A stretch of 64,000 nt of DNA from Prochlorococcus marinus XMU1404 (GTDB taxonomy: Bacteria > Cyanobacteriota > Cyanobacteriia > PCC-6307 > Cyanobiaceae). The notes beneath the pieces are model-generated. The model was given only the letters and a program-made list of their open reading frames with translations, did not search any database and was not told the DNA's origin. Position 1 is the first letter of the stretch; every line of letters starts with the position of its first letter. The DNA is taken from contig NZ_JAAORE010000002.1 in assembly GCF_017696175.1 (NCBI RefSeq), positions 62,001 through 126,000 on the forward strand, given 5' to 3'. The translations under genes and the position numbers were made by a program. Positions 15,240-23,618 of this stretch are shown one piece after another.

Positions 15240-16876
15240 GATATTTTTTCTATAAGATCATAAGCATTCTTAAGGCTATCTGCATCATTAATTTTTTTAT
15301 CTTTTCTCCATTTTGTTATTCTTGGAAATCTTACTGCTATGCCTGACTTATGACGTTTTGAAATTTGTATTTTATCAAAAGATATTTCGAATACCATTGC
15401 TGGTTTTAATGATCGAACAGGACCAAATTTTTCTATTGTATTTTTCCTTATCCATTTATCCAGCTCTTTAATCTCAATATTCTTTAAACCAGAATATGCA
15501 CTGGCAAATTTAATCAATTCTTGGTCTTTCCATAATGCAAAACTATAGTCTGTATATAGACCAGCTCTTCTACCGCTTCCGACTTTAGCGTAAATTAGAA
15601 CAGCATCAAGTTGCATAGGATCAACTTTATATTTCCACCAAATACCTTTTTTTCTTCCAGAGGTGTATGGAGACATTTTGTTTTTAATTATTAATCCTTC
15701 AGTATTATTTTCTCGAGATTTCTCTTTATAAGTTAAAGCATCAGGCCAATCTTTAGGATTGATTAAATCACATATTCTGAAAATATCAGAGATATTATTA
15801 TTAGTTTTATTTTGCCATTTTGAAAAATATTTTTCTAACTTAATTCTTCTATTTTCTAATTTAATTCCTCTTATATCTCTTCCATTAATCTCTAAAAGAT
15901 CATAAGCAATAAAAATAATTGGATATTTTATTTGGATTGACCTAGTAGGAGATTTTCTATTTATTCTTTTTTGAAGTAAAGAAAAATCAAAGGCAATTTG
16001 GTCTTTAAAATTCCAAACTAATAATTCCCCATCAAGAACAAAATCATCTTTTATACGCTCCATTTCCTCTACTAATTCTGGGAAAGATTCATTTACTAAT
16101 TCTTGCCCTCTTGTCCATAACGAAACATGGCTTGATCTTTTAACTAATTGAATCCTAATACCGTCGTATTTCCATTCAAATTGAAAATCATTTATTGAAT
16201 GTTTGAAGATTTTATCTTCAAAGTTATTTGCCAGAAGAAATGGAAATGGTTTAGAGTTTAACTCTTCAAGATTGATATTCTTGTTAATTAAAAATTCATA
16301 TGAATTTATTGAAGGCTTGAAATTGCCCATCAACCTATGAGAAATAATTTCTTCATCAATATTATTTAGTTTTGATAATGATTTTGTTATTAATCCGATA
16401 GAGACTCCTACTCTAAAAGTGCCTGTAAGAATTTTATTGAAAATTAGATGGTTATCTTCAGGTAATGTTTCCCAAATATTTTTAATTTTTAAATTTTTAT
16501 CCTCCTCATTAAGTTTTGATAATTCAGGTATTGATATGCTTAGTAATTCATTGAGACTTATATTTGATAATTTTTTATTTCTGGAAGTTGTTTTATTTTT
16601 AAGTAATAACGTTATTACCTCAGCAGAATCACCAACTTTTAAATAACAGGTATCAATTAACCATTGAGGATATTCATATATTTGTGAAAAAAGATTTTTT
16701 AAATATCTTCCACTAATAAATCTCTTATTACTTTTTCCAGTTAATAAATAGATTGCCCATGAATTATCAATTGGTTCATTTGATAAAAAATATCTTTTTA
16801 AAACTTCAATTTTATTATTTGTACTATTAATTGAATCTAGATCGCCAAATAATTCTGAAAATTTCTTTAAGCTCAT
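15236..16876 (-). CDS. ATP-dependent DNA ligase (cluster type)
   Basis: 546 residues. An N-terminal DNA-binding-like helical domain (about 1-205) precedes the nucleotidyltransferase with the KYDG active-site motif (Lys236). Then come motif III LDGELL, motif IV EGLIIKN and motif V IWWKYK, and an OB-fold domain ending near PRITKWRKDK. It seals nicked DNA with ATP, unlike the NAD-dependent LigA used for replication. It is translationally coupled to the helicase gene downstream and sits 2 bases from the exonuclease gene upstream. No LigD polymerase or Ku gene is nearby. Confidence 0.94.
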   Translation of the reverse strand: MSLKKFSELFGDLDSINSTNNKIEVLKRYFLSNEPIDNSWAIYLLTGKSNKRFISGRYLKNLFSQIYEYPQWLIDTCYLKVGDSAEVITLLLKNKTTSRNKKLSNISLNELLSISIPELSKLNEEDKNLKIKNIWETLPEDNHLIFNKILTGTFRVGVSIGLITKSLSKLNNIDEEIISHRLMGNFKPSINSYEFLINKNINLEELNSKPFPFLLANNFEDKIFKHSINDFQFEWKYDGIRIQLVKRSSHVSLWTRGQELVNESFPELVEEMERIKDDFVLDGELLVWNFKDQIAFDFSLLQKRINRKSPTRSIQIKYPIIFIAYDLLEINGRDIRGIKLENRRIKLEKYFSKWQNKTNNNISDIFRICDLINPKDWPDALTYKEKSRENNTEGLIIKNKMSPYTSGRKKGIWWKYKVDPMQLDAVLIYAKVGSGRRAGLYTDYSFALWKDQELIKFASAYSGLKNIEIKELDKWIRKNTIEKFGPVRSLKPAMVFEISFDKIQISKRHKSGIAVRFPRITKWRKDKKINDADSLKNAYDLIEKIS

Positions 16877-16878
16877 AT

Positions 16879-17865
16879 TTATTTACCGAAGAAAAGAACA
16901 TTTATTGATTCCTTCTCAACTAAATATTTACTTAAGGCTTCACTATCTCCATGATGAAAAATTACATTTTTTGCTTCAGACTTTTTTACTACTTCCAGAA
17001 TCCCATCCCAATCTGCATGATCAGAAATTGCGAATCCTTTATCATATCCTGATCTTTTTCGTAGAGCTCTTATTGACATCCATCCACTCGCAAAACCTGT
17101 TTGAATATTTTTAAAATTTTTTAGATAAGAGCCTTTACTTAAAGATGGCGGTAATAATATTAGACTTCCCTTAAGTTCATCAATCTTTTTTTTATTTTCG
17201 ATTTTTATAGTATCTTTAATATCAATTCCAAGTTCCTTATAACAATTGTTCATTTCATAAATACTGCCATGGGAATAAATATTACCTTTAAAATTTGTTT
17301 GACTAATTTCGTTTAACAATCTCTGAGCTTTTCCAAGTGAATAGCAGAAAAGTAAAGAAGTTTTTTCTGGCGAATTTGTTACCCATTTTGAAATATCATT
17401 TGCTATTTTACTAGTCTCATCCCACTTGAATATTGGCAAACCAAAAGTACATTCGCTTATTAAATAATCAGTTTTTACTATTTCATATCGTTTGCATGTC
17501 TCATCTTTTTGTAGCTTAAAGTCACCTGAAATCAGCCATTTTTCTTCTCCAAAAATAAATCTTATTTGACTAGATCCAAGGATGTGTCCTGAAGGATGAA
17601 AAGAAATATTTATACCATTTATCTTGAATTCTTCTCCATAATCAAAAGTCTTAATTTTGAGATTATTTCCAACTCTTTCTTTAAGAATTATCGCAGTCTC
17701 GTATGTGGAAATGTATTCTTCACAGCCAAATGTAAAGTGATCAAAATGAGCATGGGTTATTAATGCACTTTTTACTGGCTTTCTTGGATCAATCCAAATA
17801 TCAGCAAGTTCACAATAAAGACTTCCATCATTATATCTAATTAAAACTTCTTGCTTAGTTCTCAA
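16879..17865 (-). CDS. DNA-ligase-associated exonuclease (metallo-beta-lactamase/beta-CASP fold)
   Basis: 328 residues. The HAHFDH motif at 38-43 is the zinc or manganese site of the metallo-beta-lactamase fold. HPSGHILGSSQI, SGDFKLQ and, near the C-terminus, SDHADWDG and FHHGD complete the beta-CASP-type metal site. Relatives (SNM1/CPSF-like, ligase-associated) are DNA nucleases. It is the first gene of the four-gene cluster in transcription order. The start is the ATG at 17865. Confidence 0.92.
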   Translation of the reverse strand: MRTKQEVLIRYNDGSLYCELADIWIDPRKPVKSALITHAHFDHFTFGCEEYISTYETAIILKERVGNNLKIKTFDYGEEFKINGINISFHPSGHILGSSQIRFIFGEEKWLISGDFKLQKDETCKRYEIVKTDYLISECTFGLPIFKWDETSKIANDISKWVTNSPEKTSLLFCYSLGKAQRLLNEISQTNFKGNIYSHGSIYEMNNCYKELGIDIKDTIKIENKKKIDELKGSLILLPPSLSKGSYLKNFKNIQTGFASGWMSIRALRKRSGYDKGFAISDHADWDGILEVVKKSEAKNVIFHHGDSEALSKYLVEKESINVLFFGK

Positions 17866-17900
17866 AACTGCATCTCTTACAATGAAGTTAATTTAGCGAA

Positions 17901-18314
17901 TTATGTCCATGCTTGTTTTGATAAAGCTATTGCAGAAATTGTTAATAAAGCAATAACTACAAATTTGTTGCTCCAATTTGTCATGAATGAACTTATTCTG
18001 TTAAAAGAAACTCTATTAGATGGCTCAATATTTTTCTGAATAAGAATGTGATGATTCTCATTTTTTTCTAAGTAATTTAAATTTCTAATCTCATTTATTA
18101 ATTTAGATTCGCAAGTTGAGAGTTGTTCAACTTGATTTAATAAATGAATATCTTCTGGTCTTAATAAAGAATTTAATTCTTTAATTTGGTTTTCGTTTTT
18201 CAAGAGAAATTCATTAACTATCTCATTTGTTCCTAACCCCTTTTTAATCTTTAAAAGAATATCATCTCTTTTCCAGGATTTATCAAGAGAATTTAAAATT
18301 TTAATTATGGTCAT
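17901..18314 (-). CDS. Tail-anchored helical protein of unknown function
   Basis: 137 residues. Mostly helical and charged (LLRPEDIHLLNQVEQL, SKLINEIRNLNYLEKNEN), with a single C-terminal hydrophobic segment (FVVIALLTISAIALSK) at the very end, giving a tail-anchored membrane protein. It lies 35 bases upstream of the ligase-cluster exonuclease on the same strand, so cotranscription is possible. No family recognised. Confidence 0.62.
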   Translation of the reverse strand: MTIIKILNSLDKSWKRDDILLKIKKGLGTNEIVNEFLLKNENQIKELNSLLRPEDIHLLNQVEQLSTCESKLINEIRNLNYLEKNENHHILIQKNIEPSNRVSFNRISSFMTNWSNKFVVIALLTISAIALSKQAWT

Positions 18315-18398
18315 CTTAAGTATTTTTACCTATGATAAATCATTATATTTTTTTTCTGTGACTTATTCCTTTTAGTAATTAGGAAAAATTATTTTTAT

Positions 18399-18680
18399 TT
18401 AAGATTTGCGTATAAGTCTGTTTTCGAAATAATTTATCTTTACCTTTTCTAAAATTTTACTTGCACTACTTTTGGTTTTAACTTTATTTAAATTGATCAC
18501 TTCATCAGAAGCATTCTTGCCTGTTTCAAAATAATATTTAATTTTTTCTAATTCTTCTTTATTTAATCTTTTTGTAGCGCCTTTGGCGTTGATTCCAAGT
18601 TTTTTGCAGGCTAATAGTACTCTATTACTTTCGACTTTAAGCTCTTTAGCAATTGTAAAAATTGGAGTGTTGATAGACAT
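18399..18680 (-). CDS. Small protein with an IF2 N-terminal-like domain
   Basis: 93 residues. The first 50 (IFTIAKELKVESNRVLLACK, then KLGINAKGATKRLNKEE) match the small helical IF2-N domain: 'h-x-E-L-x-h-x-s-x-x-V-h-x-x-x-x-x-L-G-I' followed by a hinge and a second helix. In InfB this domain assists ribosome binding. Here it stands alone with a basic tail, without the GTPase. It might bind RNA or ribosomes; the role is unproven. Confidence 0.65.
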   Translation of the reverse strand: MSINTPIFTIAKELKVESNRVLLACKKLGINAKGATKRLNKEELEKIKYYFETGKNASDEVINLNKVKTKSSASKILEKVKINYFENRLIRKS

Positions 18681-18776
18681 TATTGTTTTTCTATGGGATT
18701 TATTATTAATAATATATTTTAAATTAATAATTAACTCTATTTTTAACTATTATTAATTTCAAATTTTCTTTTTAAA

Positions 18777-20096
18777 TTAAGCAACATCATCTTCTACATT
18801 GTGTAAATCATTAAACTTTTTTTTCATCGTCGGGTTATTTCTAGTTAATTTCTTTACCGTTAAGTCCTGAGATTTGCTGCCAGCAGTTAAAAGATGTTTT
18901 TTTGAAAGAATTAAAGCCTCTTTAGTTTTTTGTAAATGGGTTATTGATTTATCAATTTCTGAAATTGCATCATTAAATCTATCTTGGGCCAGTGTAACAT
19001 TTTTACCAAATGCATTCTTAAATTTCTCAAGTGTACTTTCAAAATTAGTTATGTCATAATTTTCGCGTTTCATTAAGTCAATTTGTGATTTGTATTTTAA
19101 GGATTCCATAGATGCATTTCTTAATAGAGAAATAATAGGTAAGAAAAATTGCGGTCTTATGACATACATTTTTGGATATCTATGAGAGACATCTACTATT
19201 CCTGCATTATAAAGTTCACTATCTGGTTCAAGAAGCGAAACTAGTACTGCATACTCACAAGATTTTTGCCTTCTATCTTTATCTAATTCTTTTAAAAAAT
19301 CTTCATTTTTTCTTTTATTAGTTCCAGTTTCGCTTTCGTTTTTCATCTCAAACATTATAGATATTACTTCTGTTCTGTTTTCATCAATTTCTCTAAATAT
19401 ATAGTCACCTTTACTTCCTGAAGTAACATCATTATCCTTTTCGAAATATGAGTTTTTAAATGCAGAGGCACGATTAAGATTAAATTGAGTTTCGCAATGG
19501 ATTTCTAATGTTTCGCCTATCATCTTTGTAGATAATTTTGATTTCATTTCTCTTAACTCCTGAATAGTCAGGTCTCTTTCACTAATTTTGCTTTTAAACT
19601 TTTCTTCAATTAATTTTTCGTTTATTGATTGTTCAAGTTTCATCTTTTCGATGCAATTTGTTAAAGATGAGTTTTCTCTTTCTAGGTTAGTAACAGCTTC
19701 ATTGATTTTATTTTTTAAAGATAATTCTGAAATTAAAGACTGGTTTTTAAATTCATCTTTTATTTTGATTAACTCATTATTGAGTGAATTAATTTTATTT
19801 GTTGCTTGATTTCTTAAATCATTTAGGGCATTTGCTTTCTTTTCTTCTGCCAACTTCAATTTAGATTCAAGAGCTTGGATCTCAGTTTCTTTAATACTGT
19901 TTTGCTCTATTAATTGTATTTTTAACTCTCGTTTTAATATCTCCAAAGCTTTTTTATTATCTTCTTCAACCAAAAGAAGTCTCTCTTTTATTTGTTTATT
20001 AAATTCTTCGTCTTTTATTTGAAGAAGTATTTCTTCAAAACTACTGGGGTCAATTCGGAATGTTTTGCCGCATGAAGGACATTTAATATCTTTCAT
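18777..20096 (-). CDS. DUF2130 protein (possible PD-(D/E)XK-type nuclease)
   Basis: 439 residues. The N-terminal zinc-ribbon-like start (IKCPSCGKTFRID) is followed by a long Glu/Lys-rich coiled coil (about 30-190), then the DUF2130 core. The core contains HCETQFNLNRA, SGSKGDYIFRE and ISIMFEMKNE, consistent with a D...ExK metal site, and SCEYAVLVSLLEPDS and YVIRPQFFLPII. The family is proposed to have a restriction-endonuclease-like fold; the motif here agrees but activity is unproven. It is followed downstream by the IF2-N-like gene on the same strand. Confidence 0.82.
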   Translation of the reverse strand: MKDIKCPSCGKTFRIDPSSFEEILLQIKDEEFNKQIKERLLLVEEDNKKALEILKRELKIQLIEQNSIKETEIQALESKLKLAEEKKANALNDLRNQATNKINSLNNELIKIKDEFKNQSLISELSLKNKINEAVTNLERENSSLTNCIEKMKLEQSINEKLIEEKFKSKISERDLTIQELREMKSKLSTKMIGETLEIHCETQFNLNRASAFKNSYFEKDNDVTSGSKGDYIFREIDENRTEVISIMFEMKNESETGTNKRKNEDFLKELDKDRRQKSCEYAVLVSLLEPDSELYNAGIVDVSHRYPKMYVIRPQFFLPIISLLRNASMESLKYKSQIDLMKRENYDITNFESTLEKFKNAFGKNVTLAQDRFNDAISEIDKSITHLQKTKEALILSKKHLLTAGSKSQDLTVKKLTRNNPTMKKKFNDLHNVEDDVA

Positions 20097-20227
20097 TTTT
20101 TAAAAACAAAATTAATATTAGTAACGGTTTAATATTCAAATTAATTAAAAAGAATATTATCCTTGATTAAGAATAATCAATGATTCATTGTTATGCATTA
20201 AAAAATAAAATAAATTTTCGAAGGAAG

Positions 20228-20596
20228 TTATATTAATCCAGATTCTTTAAGAATATTAATTTTATTTGCTAACTCTATATCAGCTGATGAAATTGATCGA
20301 TCTAATGTTTTATGAGAAGAAACTGTATAACCACTGTCATCAACAAATTCATCTTCTGCATCTTCTAAATGAATATTTTCACTTTTCACCTCTTTTAAAA
20401 TATCCGATTTGTATAAATTTGATTTCTTAATATTGCTATATCCAAAATTCGCAATACCTCTGGCATCTAATGCCTCTTCAACTAAAATCCCAACAACTTT
20501 AGATCTACTAATAGATTCACTTTTGGATATCTCGTCAATAATTTCAAGTACCCTTTTTCTAGGTAGATATCCAATCCTTTTGACTTTATTTTCCAT
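20228..20596 (-). CDS. Possible ribbon-helix-helix protein, 122 residues
   Basis: The N-terminal 45 residues (VKRIGYLPRKRVLEIIDEIS, then KSESISRSKVVGILVEEAL) have the strand plus two-helix pattern of a ribbon-helix-helix DNA-binding domain, with a Ser/Arg between the helices. The rest is acidic and disordered (HLEDAEDEFVDDSGY). It lies upstream of the DUF2130 gene in the same orientation, 131 bases away. The domain call is from pattern only. Confidence 0.5.
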   Translation of the reverse strand: MENKVKRIGYLPRKRVLEIIDEISKSESISRSKVVGILVEEALDARGIANFGYSNIKKSNLYKSDILKEVKSENIHLEDAEDEFVDDSGYTVSSHKTLDRSISSADIELANKINILKESGLI

Positions 20597-20819
20597 GAAA
20601 CTAAATATATGTCGTTATTGTAACACTTCTGTCAAATAGGATCAGATTTTGAATTCTAGTTGTTTAGAGTAAAATTATTTAATAAATTATTATTTCTGTT
20701 AAATTTCAGAGAAAAATTTTCTCAGTTTGTAATTATAATTGCTTTATATGTAATCTCTCTAATTTCCCTTTATGATTAGTTAAAAATTTTAAAACCTTTT
20801 TATTTAAATTCTAAATGTA

Positions 20820-21023
20820 ATGAAAGATAAAATTTATGATAATGCTGACAGCTTCGCGATGTCATTCGACGAGGTATGGGAAAAAATTGATTGTGAGGAT
20901 TTACGATTAAAGATGGATAAAGTAATTGAACATTTATCGGATCATCCTTTTTTAGTCTCTAATCCAGAAAATGCAAGAAAAATTGCTGAATTTAGGATTT
21001 TTTCATTAAAAAAATTTAAATAA
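20820..21023 (+). CDS. Hypothetical acidic protein, 67 residues
   Basis: A soluble helical protein (starts MKDKIYDNADSFAMSFDEVW, then LRLKMDKVIEHLSDHPFLVS). The ATG at 20820 is the only start in frame. It is followed by a minus-strand membrane mini-gene. No family recognised. Confidence 0.58.
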   Translation: MKDKIYDNADSFAMSFDEVWEKIDCEDLRLKMDKVIEHLSDHPFLVSNPENARKIAEFRIFSLKKFK

Positions 21024-21060
21024 TTTATTAAGTTTAATTTTATTTCTAAAAACTAAAGAA

Positions 21061-21234
21061 TTAGAAATTTGGTGAATTGAAAAACCCTTTGCTGTATAAA
21101 AATATTGTTATTCCAATTATTGGACCTATGCCAAATATAAAAAGGACTAATTTTGCAGAATTTTTATTTTGACTTTTTTCTTTATTAATTTTAATAGAAT
21201 TAGTTTTGATTTTCTTGGTTTTTTTGTTTTTCAT
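21061..21234 (-). CDS. 57-residue single-pass membrane protein
   Basis: An ATG at 21234 starts a very basic N-terminus (KNKKTKKIKTNSIKINKEKS), followed by a hydrophobic segment (LVLFIFGIGPIIGITIFLY) and a short tail SKGFFNSPNF. The positive-inside rule predicts a cytoplasmic N-terminus. Found by reading the minus strand; no family recognised. Confidence 0.58.
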   Translation of the reverse strand: MKNKKTKKIKTNSIKINKEKSQNKNSAKLVLFIFGIGPIIGITIFLYSKGFFNSPNF

Positions 21235-21370
21235 GAGAAATATATTACTACATAGTAACTTTGAAGATTTTTGAAAAGTTTTAAACCTTTAATATTTCCC
21301 CAATTTGATCAAATATAGATGGGAATCTTACAAACATAATATTGTATAATGTTACTAATGAAAAGTTAAT

Positions 21371-21577
21371 ATGAGTGCAACTAAGAGAGAGGAAGTAAGT
21401 TCTCACCTTAGATATATAAGGTTAGAACTTAGAGAGATGCATCAGATGCTTATCAAAGACGATTTGTTACCAGATCTCAACGAAGCAAAGGAAGTACACG
21501 CACAACTTGATGCTTTACTTGATTTATTATCAGATAAAGAATTAAAAAAGATAAAAAGTCAATATGGAAATTTTTAA
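21371..21577 (+). CDS. Helical mini-protein, paralogue of the gene at 22805
   Basis: 68 residues. The motif SHLRYIRLELREMHQMLI, then LLPDLNEAKEVHAQLDALLDLL, aligns with the protein encoded at 22805-22981 on the other strand (MHLKDLRQNLKKMHLAV, then LPQPDEVKTLISKVDQLLKL). The shared pattern is two amphipathic helices joined by an LP turn. Function unknown. Confidence 0.62.
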   Translation: MSATKREEVSSHLRYIRLELREMHQMLIKDDLLPDLNEAKEVHAQLDALLDLLSDKELKKIKSQYGNF

Positions 21578-21586
21578 TTATCTAAA

Positions 21587-21784
21587 TTAATTAGAAATAA
21601 ATTTAGCTGATTCTATTTTTTTGCGATTATCGTGCATTTGTTCTAATTTGTTATATATTTCTTTAATTTGGATTTGCAATATATCAGTAGAGTTTATATT
21701 GCTTAATGCATCCATTGCAGAAAGCAAACTTTCTTTGGCATCTACTAAATGTCTACATTCTTTACTACCTGCTTCGTATGACAT
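21587..21784 (-). CDS. Hypothetical helical protein, 65 residues
   Basis: MSYEAGSKECRHLVDAKESL begins a soluble, all-helical frame with KEIYNKLEQMHDNRKKIES near the end. It is convergent with the helical mini-protein at 21371. No membrane segment or known domain recognised. Confidence 0.55.
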   Translation of the reverse strand: MSYEAGSKECRHLVDAKESLLSAMDALSNINSTDILQIQIKEIYNKLEQMHDNRKKIESAKFISN

Positions 21785-21924
21785 AGGAATTTAATAAATT
21801 ATCATTATCACAACTATATAAATTAATGTTCCGTATTGCTTGATACTCTTATCAAATCAAAGCTTATTATTGTCATTTTTAATACAAATTTAATATATTT
21901 TTTTATTATATTTAAAAAAAAACT

Positions 21925-22107
21925 ATGCATGAAAATTCAAATAATTATAAATTTTGTATTAAGGTTGCATTAGATAACGCAAAAAAAAGAATTAATCTAC
22001 TTAATAGTAAAGATAAAAAGTCCGTTTTAGAAGAATATAAGGAATGGATGAAGGATGGTATAAGTAATCATTCGGTTTTATTAATTAGAGAAGATCCAAT
22101 TATTTAA
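21925..22107 (+). CDS. Hypothetical protein, 60 residues
   Basis: A soluble, helical, basic frame (YKFCIKVALDNAKKRINLLN, then KSVLEEYKEWMKDGISNHS). The ATG at 21925 is the first start. It resembles other tiny genes in this stretch in size but not in sequence. No family recognised. Confidence 0.5.
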   Translation: MHENSNNYKFCIKVALDNAKKRINLLNSKDKKSVLEEYKEWMKDGISNHSVLLIREDPII

Positions 22108-22124
22108 AACTAATAACAACCTTT

Positions 22125-22220
22125 CTAATTCTTTTCATTAGAAGTAACCTTAAACAGAAAATAAAGGCTTATAATAAAAGTCATTATTAGAAATATAGTT
22201 AAAGAAGAAAAATTATACAT
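22125..22220 (-). CDS. 31-residue single-pass membrane peptide
   Basis: An ATG at 22220 opens MYNFSSLTIFLIMTFIISLY and FLFKVTSNEKN: one hydrophobic helix with a charged C-terminal end, typical of small thylakoid or inner-membrane subunits. Only the composition supports it. Confidence 0.42.
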   Translation of the reverse strand: MYNFSSLTIFLIMTFIISLYFLFKVTSNEKN

Positions 22221-22280
22221 AATAAAATTTTAAGATTTTTATATAATAACAGTTTTTTTAAATCCCTTTTTTATTCAATT

Positions 22281-22403
22281 TCATCTTAAAAGCGAAAAGA
22301 TAAATTTCTTTAAATTTTCTCTCTCTAAAGAAATTTCTTTAGACTTATAATTTTTTAGTTTCTTAAAAATTGAATCTACTAATTTTTCTGGTATTGGATT
22401 CAT
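22281..22403 (-). CDS. Possible 40-residue basic peptide
   Basis: An ATG at 22403, 11 bases past the stop of the upstream lipoprotein gene (22414-22764) on the same strand, opens 40 residues (MNPIPEKLVDSIFKKLKNYK and onward to KKFIFSLLR). Basic and helical. Position supports cotranscription with the lipoprotein gene; otherwise unproven. Confidence 0.4.
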   Translation of the reverse strand: MNPIPEKLVDSIFKKLKNYKSKEISLERENLKKFIFSLLR

Positions 22404-22413
22404 AATCTTAAAG

Positions 22414-22764
22414 TCATTTTTCTAACAAATAAATTTTCTCTTCTCCAATTTTATCTGGCTTTGTTAATTTACACCCTTTATCTTTTTCCATATCACAATC
22501 TATTGTGGCAGGAACAGATTTCCATGTACAAATTTTTTCTTGAGAATCTTCTTTTAAAATAATCCATCCATCATCTAAGTATTTTGAAATCCCATCTTGT
22601 CCGCACGAAAACTTTATTTCCATTCTTTCCTTTTTTGGATTGTTCTTATCCTTAACATCATCTTCTGAATTAATTATAGGTTTCTCATTATTTAATGATG
22701 CTTTACAGGAAGTTAAAAAAGCTAAAGTTATAATTATTTGTGAAAACAATTTTACCCTTTTCAT
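22414..22764 (-). CDS. Predicted lipoprotein, unknown function
   Basis: 116 residues. The N-terminal signal (VKLFSQIIITLAF) ends in the lipobox LTSC (Cys at about residue 20), so the mature protein should be lipid-anchored. The remainder has four further cysteines (FSCGQDG, KICTWKS, TIDCDME, GCKLT), suggesting disulfides. No family recognised. Confidence 0.66.
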   Translation of the reverse strand: MKRVKLFSQIIITLAFLTSCKASLNNEKPIINSEDDVKDKNNPKKERMEIKFSCGQDGISKYLDDGWIILKEDSQEKICTWKSVPATIDCDMEKDKGCKLTKPDKIGEEKIYLLEK

Positions 22765-22804
22765 TTTTCTATCTTTTGATTACTAAAGTTATATAAATTA
22801 TAGT

Positions 22805-22981
22805 TTATTTTGATTCTATCAATTTTAATAACTGATCCACTTTACTAATCAATGTTTTAACCTCATCTGGCTGAGGCAATATTAATTCTTCTGTAACTGC
22901 TAAATGCATCTTTTTTAAGTTTTGTCTTAAATCTTTCAAATGCATTTTTACATTTTCTTTTTTTTGTCTAACATCAGTCAT
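22805..22981 (-). CDS. Helical mini-protein, paralogue of the gene at 21371
   Basis: An ATG at 22981 starts 58 residues (MTDVRQKKENVKMHLKDLRQ, then NLKKMHLAVTEELILPQPDE, VKTLISKVDQLLKLIESK). It aligns with the 68-residue gene at 21371 over two helices and the central LP turn. The two lie about 1.2 kb apart on opposite strands. Function unknown; the homology supports both being real genes. Confidence 0.62.
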   Translation of the reverse strand: MTDVRQKKENVKMHLKDLRQNLKKMHLAVTEELILPQPDEVKTLISKVDQLLKLIESK

Positions 22982-23058
22982 AGGATTAAAATTTAAATTT
23001 AATTTAGACTTAAAAAAACCATTATAATATTCTTTGGGTTATTTAAAAAAATAAATTT

Positions 23059-23487
23059 TTAATTTTCAATTTCATAGATTTCTTTCCCTCCATAACAAAA
23101 ATTAGTTGATAACATTTTTAATTCTCTTCTATTGATTCTTGCAATATTTTTATTTTTAACAATATAATTCTTGGCTATACTTTGACATTCTAATTTGTTT
23201 TTTGCATGTTTAATAACTGGATAAAAATATGCTAATGAAATAAATCCAAACAAAAATGTTATTAATATTTTTTTATCATTTTTAATAAATTCTTTGGATT
23301 GTTTTTTGGCTTTTAATATTTTTATTAGTAAGTTATCTGGCAATCCTATCTGAACAAATAACAACTCTACCCACCATGGAAGATCTTTATCTTTTTTTTT
23401 CTTTGAGTTTTCGGTTGCATTCATTTTCTTAACTGCATAATTTTGTTTTTTGACATCTTTGTGATTAATTGTTTCTTTTTTATTCAT
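23059..23487 (-). CDS. Membrane protein with C-terminal C...C-x-G-G tail
   Basis: 142 residues. A very Lys-rich N-terminus (about 1-35) precedes PWWVELLFVQIGLPDNLL, a membrane segment near residues 72-90 (ILITFLFGFISLAYFYP) and a basic tail with NKLECQSIA and NFCYGGKEI. The tail layout (KLxxC ... C-Y-G-G) recalls the small protein at 3082, which ends KCVAE ... RYCNGG. Function unknown. Confidence 0.62.
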   Translation of the reverse strand: MNKKETINHKDVKKQNYAVKKMNATENSKKKKDKDLPWWVELLFVQIGLPDNLLIKILKAKKQSKEFIKNDKKILITFLFGFISLAYFYPVIKHAKNKLECQSIAKNYIVKNKNIARINRRELKMLSTNFCYGGKEIYEIEN

Positions 23488-23618
23488 ATCAACAATTAAC
23501 TTCTTGGAATATAGAAGGTTTATTTTGATTTGGAAACTATATATTCATTTTATAAGTTTTAATTTAATTTATCTATGTATTTGAGTATTGTAAATTTGTA
23601 TTTAAATAAAATTTATAG

